The translations under genes and the position numbers were made by a program. DNA of 64,000 nt, taken from NCBI GenBank assembly GCA_048268845.1, contig JBLWUQ010000012.1, forward strand, positions 1 through 64,000, read 5' to 3'. This DNA comes from Muriiphilus sp048268845 (lineage in GTDB: Bacteria > Pseudomonadota > Alphaproteobacteria > Rhodobacterales > Rhodobacteraceae). Below the pieces are notes generated by a model. The model worked only from the letters and a program-made list of their open reading frames with translations, did no database searches and was not told the origin of the DNA. Position 1 is the first letter of the stretch, and every line of letters starts with the position of its first letter. Shown here piece after piece: positions 44,758 through 52,312 of this stretch.

Positions 44758-46355
44758 GACGCCTGCTCCTTGCCGGCGGGGAGGTCGGGCAGGTCGGCCT
44801 CGGAAAGCGTGCCTGCCGCGACCAGTTCCGCGGTCGCCTCGGCTGCGAGTTGGTATTTCAACACCTTGCCGACGGCATTGCGCGGCAGAGCCTTGCGGAA
44901 GAAGACATATTTCGGCTTCTTGTGCCCCGCGATCGCTTCACGGCAATGCGCGATGACCTGTTCGGAGGTCGGTGACTGGTCCGTGTCCGCGGTTTCGATG
45001 AACGCGGCGACCGCCTCGCCGAAAAGCGGATCGGGCACGCCGACCACGGCGACATCGCTCAGGCCGGGAAGCGTTCCGATCGCCATCTCGACCTCCTTGG
45101 AGTAGATGTTGAAACCGCCGCTCAGGATCATGTCCTTCTTGCGGTCGACGATGTAGAGATACCCCTCAGCGTCCTCGTAGCCCATGTCGCCGGTGTAGAA
45201 CCAACCGTCGCGCAGCACCTCGGCGGTGGCGTCCGGGCGATTGTAATACTCCTTCATCACGGTGAAGGCTCCGGGCCGGCCCGACCGCACCGCGACCTCG
45301 CCCACATCGCCCCGCGCGACTTCGCGACCATCTTCCGCACCAAAGAAACGGACCTCGACACCGGGCACCGCGCGGCCGACCGAACCGGGATGGCTGAACT
45401 GCTCCTCATGCGAAAGATTGGTGACGAAACCCGCCTCGGTGATGGCGAAGAACGAGATCAGCTGGGTCTCGGGAAGCAGCGCGATCAGCTGCTTCTTGAG
45501 CGAGACCGGAAACGCCTCGCCGGTGACGACCAGACGCCGCAGCGACCGGCAGCGTTCGGGCGCCGCCTTCAGCGAGGGAAGCAGCATGCGGCACATGGTC
45601 GGAACCATGCCGAAGACCGTGATGGCCTCGCGCTCGATCACGTCGATGACGTGCTCGGTGTCGAAGGCTTTCGCAATGGTCAGAGTGCCGCCCAGCAAGG
45701 TGGCGTTCATCGCCCGGCCCAGACCGGCACGATGCGCCATAGAGGCGACGACCAGATACCGGTCATTGGCGCCGATGCCCCATTCGACACCATTCATGAA
45801 GCCGTGTGATACCAGCATGTTGGCGTGGGTCTGGACAACACCCTTGGGCTTTCCGGTGGTGCCGGACGTGTACATTATCATGCATTCGTCGCGCTCTACC
45901 GATATGTTGGGCAGCGGCGTGTCCGCCGGGCCGAAGAGCGCATCGAACGCCGTCATGCCCTGGCACTCGCCGCCGGACACGAAACCTGAAAGCCGCTCGC
46001 GAGCGGCGACCAGTTCGGCGACCGCGGTGGCCTGTTCGATATCGCAGACGACCACCGTGGCGCCGCTGTCGTCGCAGACGTAGGCGAGTTCCTTTACGGT
46101 CAGACGGGTGCTCACCGGGACAGCGATCGCGCCGATCGAGATCGCCGCGAACAGCACCTGAAGGAACTCGACGCCGTTGGGCAGGTAGAGCACGATTTTG
46201 TCGCCCGGGGTGATCCCATGCGCCTGCAGGCCGGCGGCCAGGGACCGGATGTCGGTCTCCAGCTCGCCAAAGCTCACACGGCGGTCGCCAAAGACCAGCG
46301 CATCCTTTTCGGGGGCGCGGCGGCAATGGCCGAAAAGAACCGTTTCCAGACGCAT
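44754..46355 (-). CDS. AMP-forming acyl-CoA ligase of the side-chain operon
   Basis: A 533-residue adenylate-forming ligase. The P-loop YTSGTTGKPKGVVQTH, the hinge GWFYTGDMGYED and the C-terminal Lys in RNAVGKVLKYQL are present. It would activate the imported acid with CoA before dehydrogenation. The ATG at 46353-46355 is preceded by GGAGGAG. Its place next to two acyl-CoA dehydrogenases, a hydratase and a thiolase-like protein argues for a side-chain acid rather than a plain fatty acid. The chain length it prefers is unknown. Confidence 0.88.
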   Translation of the reverse strand: MRLETVLFGHCRRAPEKDALVFGDRRVSFGELETDIRSLAAGLQAHGITPGDKIVLYLPNGVEFLQVLFAAISIGAIAVPVSTRLTVKELAYVCDDSGATVVVCDIEQATAVAELVAARERLSGFVSGGECQGMTAFDALFGPADTPLPNISVERDECMIMYTSGTTGKPKGVVQTHANMLVSHGFMNGVEWGIGANDRYLVVASMAHRAGLGRAMNATLLGGTLTIAKAFDTEHVIDVIEREAITVFGMVPTMCRMLLPSLKAAPERCRSLRRLVVTGEAFPVSLKKQLIALLPETQLISFFAITEAGFVTNLSHEEQFSHPGSVGRAVPGVEVRFFGAEDGREVARGDVGEVAVRSGRPGAFTVMKEYYNRPDATAEVLRDGWFYTGDMGYEDAEGYLYIVDRKKDMILSGGFNIYSKEVEMAIGTLPGLSDVAVVGVPDPLFGEAVAAFIETADTDQSPTSEQVIAHCREAIAGHKKPKYVFFRKALPRNAVGKVLKYQLAAEATAELVAAGTLSEADLPDLPAGKEQAS

Positions 46356-46367
46356 GTCGTGCTCCTC

Positions 46368-46784
46368 CTAGGCCAGCTTGAACGCCGGGTAGAACCCGCC
46401 CTCGTCAAGCGGCTCCCACGCCAGTTCGACCCTGGCGCCTATGACAATGCGCTCGGGGTCGCTGTCGATGATGTTCGCAATCATGCGCACGCCTTCGTCC
46501 AGTTCGACCGTCGCGACCGCCAGCGGCAGCCGTCCTTCCAGACCGGGGCCGGGAATGCGGATCGTGGTCTGGGCATAGATGACGCCCTTGCCACTGACCT
46601 TGCGCCACGACAGGTTGCGCGATCCGGTGTAGATCGAGACCGGGCGCGGGTAGTGCTGATAGGCGCCGGTGTCCTCGCAATATTGCAGCACCAGTTCCTT
46701 CTTCGCCGCCGCCTCCCAGAACGGGGTGGTATTCACGTAGACGTTCGGTTTCGGTGTCGGCCTCGACACGGTTGCTTCGGTCAT
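46368..46784 (-). CDS. DUF35/OB-fold partner of the thiolase-like protein
   Basis: A 138-residue protein with the DUF35 layout: a short N-terminal helix (TTPFWEAAAKKELVLQYC), a rubredoxin-like knuckle and an OB-fold. Only one Cys of the usual four zinc ligands remains (LQYCEDTGAYQHYPRP), so the zinc ribbon is probably lost. DUF35 proteins form obligate complexes with Ltp/SCP-x-type thiolase-fold aldolases, and the gene for one starts immediately upstream (46786). GGAGG precedes the ATG. Confidence 0.85.
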   Translation of the reverse strand: MTEATVSRPTPKPNVYVNTTPFWEAAAKKELVLQYCEDTGAYQHYPRPVSIYTGSRNLSWRKVSGKGVIYAQTTIRIPGPGLEGRLPLAVATVELDEGVRMIANIIDSDPERIVIGARVELAWEPLDEGGFYPAFKLA

Positions 46785-46785
46785 C

Positions 46786-47952
46786 TCACACCTCCAGGAT
46801 CATGGCTGCGCTGGTACCCCAGTTGCGGCCGTAAGGGATTACGCCAATGCCGGTGACAAGCGCGTTCTTCGGGTCCTTGACCTGACGCGCTCCGCCTTCG
46901 CCGAACAGCTGGCGAACGGCCTCGGCCAGGTTGAGCCCACCGCTGGCAAGGCCCGGCTGACCGGCCGAGATCTGTCCCCCGCCGGTATTCAGCGGCAGCG
47001 TGCCGGTATGCGACAGGTCGGTGCGCAGCACGAAATCGCTGCCCTCGCCAAGCCCGCAGAAGCCGAACTGCTCGAACTGCATCAGAACGGCGATGGTGAA
47101 GTCGTCATAGGGCTGGAACATGTCGATATCGGCAGGCTTGAGCCCGGCCTTCTCGAACACCTTGGGCCCGATCCGCGAGAACCCGGATTCGGTGATATCC
47201 GGGCAGGACTGGTTGCCGTTGATGTTGGTCAGTTCGGCATAGGCGGTCGGGGTGATGGTCTTCTTGATGCCCAGCGCCTGCGCACGTTCGCGCGTCATCA
47301 CCAGAAATGCATTGGCCCCGTCGCAGAACATCACCGAATCCAGCAGCCGGAGCGGATCGGCAATCACCCGCGACTCCATGTATTCTTCCATGGTCAGGGG
47401 TTTCTTGAATTTCTCCAGCGCGTTGTCGTTCATCAGCGCATGGGCACGCTGCGTCACGGCGATCTTGCCCAACGCCTCGTCCTTGAGGTCGTATTGATGG
47501 GCATAGCGGTCCATCAGAAGGCCGAACATCGCGGGCGGGCCCTGGGTTCCGACCGGGTCCTGAAACTCGCCGCGATAGGCGTTGTAGTTCGCCCCCCAGC
47601 GGGTGCTGGGCGCATCCGACGACAGCACCATCGCCACTTCGCAATAACCGTCGCGGATCGCCGACATGGCGCGCGCTACCCCGCCGGTGGCCGAACAGCC
47701 GCCGATGCCGCCGTAGTTGGTCCAGGTCGGGGACAGGCCCAGTGCCTCGGTCATGTAGACCGCGAAGAACGGGTTGGGCGCCTCGCTGAGCGGGACGGTG
47801 ACCGACAACCCGTCGATGGCGTCCTTTTCAACCCCGGTCGATTCCAGCAGCGAGGCCAGCGCCTCGCCGGCCAGATCGTAGGCGCTGCGTCCAGAGCGAA
47901 ACTGAACCGGCGTTTCGGCATAGCCGACGATGACAATATCTGATTTTCCCAT
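46786..47952 (-). CDS. Thiolase-fold protein (SCP-x/Ltp type), probable acyl-CoA aldolase
   Basis: A 388-residue thiolase-superfamily protein of the lipid-transfer branch. Cys86 sits in GGIGGCSATGG, where thiolases carry their nucleophile. The later active-site motifs deviate: the usual HD.FT motif is YDDFT (FQPYDDFTIAV), and the usual GHP is GQP (GGGQISAGQPGL). With these losses and a DUF35 partner it is more likely a retro-aldolase, splitting a 3-hydroxyacyl-CoA into an aldehyde or ketone plus acetyl- or propionyl-CoA, than a thiolase. The ALDH in the same operon fits. Confidence 0.8.
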   Translation of the reverse strand: MGKSDIVIVGYAETPVQFRSGRSAYDLAGEALASLLESTGVEKDAIDGLSVTVPLSEAPNPFFAVYMTEALGLSPTWTNYGGIGGCSATGGVARAMSAIRDGYCEVAMVLSSDAPSTRWGANYNAYRGEFQDPVGTQGPPAMFGLLMDRYAHQYDLKDEALGKIAVTQRAHALMNDNALEKFKKPLTMEEYMESRVIADPLRLLDSVMFCDGANAFLVMTRERAQALGIKKTITPTAYAELTNINGNQSCPDITESGFSRIGPKVFEKAGLKPADIDMFQPYDDFTIAVLMQFEQFGFCGLGEGSDFVLRTDLSHTGTLPLNTGGGQISAGQPGLASGGLNLAEAVRQLFGEGGARQVKDPKNALVTGIGVIPYGRNWGTSAAMILEV

Positions 47953-47957
47953 GGCTT

Positions 47958-48752
47958 TTATTCTCCCCGGAACTCAGGCGACCGCTTTTCGCGGAAGGCG
48001 CTCAGGCCCTCGCCACGGTCGCTGGTGAAATAGAGCATGAAGGAAACGTCGCCCTCGGCGGCAAAGCCATCGGCCAGCGACATGTCCATGCCCCGGTCGA
48101 TGACGCCCTTGGTCAGCATCACCGAAAGCGGCGCGTTGCCGGCGATGGTGCGGGCGATCTCGCGCGCCTTCTCCAGCGCGCCGCCCTCGGGCGTCACGTG
48201 ATTGACCAGACGGTATTCGCGGGCCTCTTCGGCGGTGATGCGCCGCCCGGTCCACATCAGTTCCTTGGCCAGCGGCTTGCCGATCAGACGCGGCAGCGTC
48301 TGCGTCCCGCCGCCACCGGGCATCAGGCCCAGGCGGATTTCGGGCAGCCCGAACTTGGCATTCTCGCTGGCCACGATCATGTCGCCGACGAGCGCCAGTT
48401 CCAGCCCGCCGCCCAGCGCGTAACCTTCAACCGCGGTGATGACCGGCTTGGTGAAGTTCGGCAGGTCGCGGAACAGGTGGCTGACCTTGCGGGCCCGGCG
48501 CCGCAGCCGGTAGAAATCGAAATACTCGTTGTCGGCGATCTGGAACTCGCTGGTGTCGATCCCGGTGCAGAACGCCTTGGCGGACCCCAGGAAGATCACT
48601 GCGTGGCAGGTGCGGTCGAACTCGGCAGCCGCGAGCGCGTCCAGGATTTCCTCGGCCGTCTTCTCGCGCAGGGAATTCATTTTCTCAGGGCGGTTGATCT
48701 GGATTTCAAGCCAGCCTTCAACGCGTTCGACAACGATATCTTCGTAGGTCAT
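47958..48752 (-). CDS. Enoyl-CoA hydratase
   Basis: A 264-residue crotonase-family enzyme. The oxyanion stretch GSAKAFCTGIDTSEF is present, as are the catalytic pair in ALGGGLELALVGDM and GLPEIRLGLMPGGGG. It would add water to the enoyl-CoA made by the dehydrogenase pair, giving the 3-hydroxyacyl-CoA for the aldolase. The start is the ATG at 48750-48752, with GGAG six bases before it; two further in-frame starts upstream (48770 and a TTG at 48785) lack such a site. Confidence 0.87.
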   Translation of the reverse strand: MTYEDIVVERVEGWLEIQINRPEKMNSLREKTAEEILDALAAAEFDRTCHAVIFLGSAKAFCTGIDTSEFQIADNEYFDFYRLRRRARKVSHLFRDLPNFTKPVITAVEGYALGGGLELALVGDMIVASENAKFGLPEIRLGLMPGGGGTQTLPRLIGKPLAKELMWTGRRITAEEAREYRLVNHVTPEGGALEKAREIARTIAGNAPLSVMLTKGVIDRGMDMSLADGFAAEGDVSFMLYFTSDRGEGLSAFREKRSPEFRGE

Positions 48753-48788
48753 CGTATTCTCCAGTTTCATTTTCGGATATTTCAACGG

Positions 48789-49544
48789 TTACAGTTCGTA
48801 CTCCATCACGGCGGCGATCCTGTCATGCAGGTCCATGCGCCTGGCCGCGTCGGCACGGGTTTCCGGGGTTATTGTTTCCTCAAGGCAAACGCCCGCTCCG
48901 GGTCTGAGCACGAGCACCCGATCGGCCATGTCCAGCGCATCGTCGATGCGGTGGGTCACGAACAGGCAGGTCTTGTTGAACTCGCGCACAACCTGGCTGA
49001 AATCCGCGCGCAGGGTTTGCGATGTGACGTGATCAAGCTGGCTGAAGGACTCGTCGAGCAGCAGAAGCTCGGGATCGACACACAGCGCGCGTGCCAGTGA
49101 TACACGCTGACGCATGCCACCCGAAAGCTCGTGGACATAAAGGTTCTCGGACCCTTCGAGCTTGACCCGCTTGAGCCACACCGACGCCAGTTTGCGGGCC
49201 TCGGGTTTGCTGTAGCCAAGGATGAGAAGGCCCAGTTCGGCATTCTCGACGGCGGTGCGCCAGGGCAGCAGGCGATCGGTCTGGAAACTGACCGCCAGTT
49301 TGCCGCGCAGCGCGTGGAACTCACGATAGGGATCATGACCCGCCACGCGCACGTCACCGGAATCCGCGGTCAGGGTTCCCATGATCATGTTGAGCACTGT
49401 GCTCTTGCCGGCCCCGGTCTGACCGAGCAGTGCAACGATCTCACCTTTCGCGACCTGGATGTTCAGCTTGTCGGCGACGACGAGCCTGCCGAATGCCTTG
49501 CTCACATCGCGAAGCTGGATAACTACTGGAGATGCCTGTTTCAT
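48789..49544 (-). CDS. ABC importer ATPase, NitT/TauT (SsuB) type
   Basis: A 251-residue single-domain ATPase. Walker A is GQTGAGKST, the signature ELSGGMRQRVSLARAL, Walker B LLLLDESFSQLD, with His in VTHRIDDAL. The ATG at 49542-49544 overlaps the permease stop (ATGA). It powers the importer encoded by the two upstream genes. NitT/TauT systems take up small anions, sulfonates and aromatic acids; here the catabolic operon suggests an organic acid. ESFSQLD differs from the usual EPFSALD. Confidence 0.9.
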   Translation of the reverse strand: MKQASPVVIQLRDVSKAFGRLVVADKLNIQVAKGEIVALLGQTGAGKSTVLNMIMGTLTADSGDVRVAGHDPYREFHALRGKLAVSFQTDRLLPWRTAVENAELGLLILGYSKPEARKLASVWLKRVKLEGSENLYVHELSGGMRQRVSLARALCVDPELLLLDESFSQLDHVTSQTLRADFSQVVREFNKTCLFVTHRIDDALDMADRVLVLRPGAGVCLEETITPETRADAARRMDLHDRIAAVMEYEL

Positions 49545-50377
49545 CTTACCTGAGCCTCCGGACGCCATTTCAACAGCGCTTTTTCAATGACGGTGATCAC
49601 GGCCTGAAGGCCAAGGTTGAAGATGACCAGAAGCAACGTCCAGCCAAGCACGTGGTCGACCCGGAACAGCGACTGGGCAAGGCTCATCCGCGCACCGATC
49701 CCTACGGCAGAGGCCACCAGTTCAGCGAAGACAGCCATCCGGATCGCATAGCCGATCACCGATTTGGTCGTGGTGAGGATATCGGGGACGATATGCGGAA
49801 AGATCAGATAGCGCAGGATGTGCCATCGTCTGGGCCGGAAGCTCTCGATCATGTCCAGCCAGTCGCGGGGCAGCGCCCGGATGCTGTCATGGATGTTCAA
49901 GGCGTAGAACGGAATGATGATGACAGACAGGATGAAGAAGATGCGCACCTCGGGGTCGCGAAACCAGAAGACCGCGAGCAACATCCACGACAGCGCCGGA
50001 ATTCCGGTGTCGATGATGATGAGCGAACGCAGATATGGCTGAACCCTGGGGAACATCCCCATGATGATGCCGAACGTCACACCCGTGACGATCGCAAAAA
50101 GAACCGCAACTGCCAGCCGCGCCGCGGTGATAATGATATCGAGGTAGTTGGTGGTAAGGATTTCCCACGTCGCAACCAGGATCGTTGCGGGCGAAGGCAT
50201 CACATAGGATGGCAGGTAATAGCTCCCCACCTGAATCGCCAGCACCAGGCCCGCGACAACCACCAGCGTCGGTTTGAAACGTGCAAACCCGGTGGAGGCC
50301 TTGCCGCGCGGGCCCGGTTTTTCGGGGCGCGTCTTGCCCGAGTCCGTGTCGGTCGCGTCTATCTTGACATCCTGCAT
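49541..50377 (-). CDS. ABC importer permease, NitT/TauT (SsuC) type
   Basis: A 278-residue inner-membrane protein with about six membrane segments. The N terminus is charged and Pro-rich (residues 1-33). The stretch SVIGYAIRMAVFAELVASAVGIGARMS is near the usual conserved site for this family. It begins 64 bases after the binding-protein gene and overlaps the ATPase gene. The transported compound is probably the acid processed by the downstream enzymes. Confidence 0.9.
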   Translation of the reverse strand: MQDVKIDATDTDSGKTRPEKPGPRGKASTGFARFKPTLVVVAGLVLAIQVGSYYLPSYVMPSPATILVATWEILTTNYLDIIITAARLAVAVLFAIVTGVTFGIIMGMFPRVQPYLRSLIIIDTGIPALSWMLLAVFWFRDPEVRIFFILSVIIIPFYALNIHDSIRALPRDWLDMIESFRPRRWHILRYLIFPHIVPDILTTTKSVIGYAIRMAVFAELVASAVGIGARMSLAQSLFRVDHVLGWTLLLVIFNLGLQAVITVIEKALLKWRPEAQVR

Positions 50378-50441
50378 TTCTGTCTCCGGTCCGATCCCAT
50401 TATGCGAAGGGCGACGGGTCGCCCTTCGCGGTAGCGCGGAG

Positions 50442-51440
50442 TTACGAGCGGACGTAGAAGCCGTCGTCGGGAATGGCGTCCATCAATCCGTTCCTGAGGA
50501 AGAACTCGGCGGCGGCGTTGACGGTCTCAACTTCGGCGGGGTCGGTCATCGAACCGTACTTGAAGCTGAGCCGGCCCGACGTGATCGCTTCCTTGAGGAC
50601 TTCCGGCGCATAGCCTGCGCGGTCGCCCACGATCTGAACCGCACTGTCGACATCACCCAGGATGCCTTCGATGCAGTCGCGGAACATGGCGTCGATCTTG
50701 GGTCCGATCCCGGGTTCACGATTCAGCAGATCTTCCGTCACGACGGCCGAGAAATACGGCAGTTCGAGGCCGGTCTTTTCGGCATAGGCCTCGCCAACAT
50801 TGTAGATGACCTGAAGGTTCGGCTCATCGGCCAGTCCCTGGGTAACGTTCGGCTCCCAGGTCAGCGCGGCATCGGCGCTACCGGCGCGCAGAAGCGCCAC
50901 CGAACCGGCCGGGTTGGTCACGTTCTGGACCGTTGCCTCGGTTTCCAGATCGATGCCGAGCACTTCCTTGAGCACCGCAAGCGACACGCGGTAGGTGCCG
51001 GTGGATTGCGGTGCCGCAACCGTCTTGCCCCGGACGTCCTCGATCGTGTCCACGCCAGTGCCTTTGGCCGACATGAAGTTGATCATCCGACCGGTCGAGA
51101 TGGTGCAGACCTGCTTGATCGGCACACCCTGAAGGTAACGCACCGCAAAGCTGTCCCAGCTGCCGATGGCGATGTCGAGATTGCCCGCGACCACGTCACC
51201 GTAATAGGTGGGCACCGACGTATAGACGATGGGCGCCTCCAGCTTGAAACCGTTCTTCTCGTCAAGCTTGTGATACTGGATGTACTCGCCGATCAGCACT
51301 GTGAACCCCGGCGTGAGCATCGGCCAGGTAATCGGTGAGTTCTGTGCCAGCGCGGCGCGTGCGCCCAACGACAGCGGCAATCCGGCCGCAGCAAATCCGG
51401 CGGCGCCTTGAAGGAATGATCTTCTGTTTGTCTTAAGCAT
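50442..51440 (-). CDS. Periplasmic substrate-binding protein, NitT/TauT type
   Basis: A 332-residue SsuA/TauA-like binding protein. The N terminus has a twin-arginine motif (TNRRSFLQGAAG) and ends with ALA, so export is probably by Tat. The lobes are recognisable by SVPTYYGDVVAGNLDIAIGS and by GSADAALTWEPN. The ATG at 51438-51440 is used because GGAGG lies five to six bases upstream; the in-frame ATG at 51452 would put that site inside the gene. It is first in the ten-gene operon, so the importer is made with the pathway. Confidence 0.9.
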   Translation of the reverse strand: MLKTNRRSFLQGAAGFAAAGLPLSLGARAALAQNSPITWPMLTPGFTVLIGEYIQYHKLDEKNGFKLEAPIVYTSVPTYYGDVVAGNLDIAIGSWDSFAVRYLQGVPIKQVCTISTGRMINFMSAKGTGVDTIEDVRGKTVAAPQSTGTYRVSLAVLKEVLGIDLETEATVQNVTNPAGSVALLRAGSADAALTWEPNVTQGLADEPNLQVIYNVGEAYAEKTGLELPYFSAVVTEDLLNREPGIGPKIDAMFRDCIEGILGDVDSAVQIVGDRAGYAPEVLKEAITSGRLSFKYGSMTDPAEVETVNAAAEFFLRNGLMDAIPDDGFYVRS

Positions 51441-51454
51441 ATAGTCCTCCATGT

Positions 51455-51471
51455 GTTCGAAGTTCTCGAAC
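51455..51471. promoter_or_regulatory. Inverted repeat upstream of the import/side-chain operon
   Basis: A GTTCGA-N5-TCGAAC dyad lies 15 bases upstream of the start codon at 51440, just 5' of its ribosome site. Its symmetry and place suggest an operator for the operon. The regulator may be the LysR at 40159 or an unlinked protein. Confidence 0.5.
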
Positions 51472-52312
51472 TTTCAGTCAGGCCTTTGCGGTCGACTGTT
51501 GTTTTCCCCATTCGTTGAACCAATAGCGGTTCGGGTGAGGTATTGAGAATGAATATATGTGGGTCGCAAGCCACAGGAAGTCGGAATTCGGGAACAGGCC
51601 GTCCCACTGGTGGAACACTGCAGTCGGCACGCCGCACGCTTTTCCTGGCCGCGCCGGGCTTGAAGCGGGTGCCTGGCCATCCGCCGCCAGGGCACTCGCC
51701 CCTGATTGGGTAGCCGGTTCGGCCCATGTCGCAAAGGCCGCGAGCCGTCCCAGCCAATCCGGAGAACGAGTGTCGCGATGGGTGATAGCGGTGCTGACAG
51801 GTCCGAGACAAATGATGTCTTGCGCCGAGAACGCACAAACCGCCGCCCCGGAAACCACACGCCGACCATACCTGAAACCCCCACCCGATTCGGCGATACC
51901 CGCATGGTTCCTGGGGGTCTGTTTCAGGCAGGGGCGGGAAAACCGGCTGGAGCGCCGAAAGGACTGCAGGTCGAAGGCTCCGAACCAGCACACACTGTTC
52001 CGGCCGATGATGTCCCTTGGCGAGAACGCCGGAAAAAGCTGCAAGACCAACGATGGGACTTGCAGGCCAATGATATTGCCCGGTGGGGTCGCAGGGGCAG
52101 CGCCCCCGGCTGCGCCACCAAGGCGCCTCCCCCGCCTTGACTCACCGCCCTCACCAGCCTAAATGCTCCACAAACCCGGAAGTGCCACAGCTTCCGGTCC
52201 CATGGCCCATGGCCGGGATCGCCCTCCGTCAGCGCGTTGCGCCCACGGGGGTGAACTCGCTTTCATGGCGCGCATCGGGGCGTGCGATGAAACGGCGAAA
52301 GGAGCCGGTGAC
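51472..52312. other. 840-base gap without a recognisable gene
   Basis: This separates the catabolic operon from ffh. Long open frames exist on both strands (for example minus 51478-52050, 190 codons), but none has a ribosome site or motif I recognise. Two stretches near 51808-51832 and 52005-52030 resemble each other (ATGATGTC followed by GCGAGAACGC-like sequence), which suggests an old duplication. A GGGGCAGCGCCCCC palindrome near 52093-52106 belongs to the intergenic GC-rich class. The ffh promoter must lie in the last 150 bases. Confidence 0.45.

Noticed and set aside
46786..47952. Plain acetyl-CoA acetyltransferase
   Set aside because: It belongs to the thiolase superfamily, but the HD.FT and GHP motifs are changed and a DUF35 partner is adjacent, so the standard thiolase call was not used.
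51472..52312. 4.5S SRP RNA gene next to ffh
   Set aside because: The conserved GGUCAGGUCCGGAAGG-like tetraloop region was looked for and not found on either strand.
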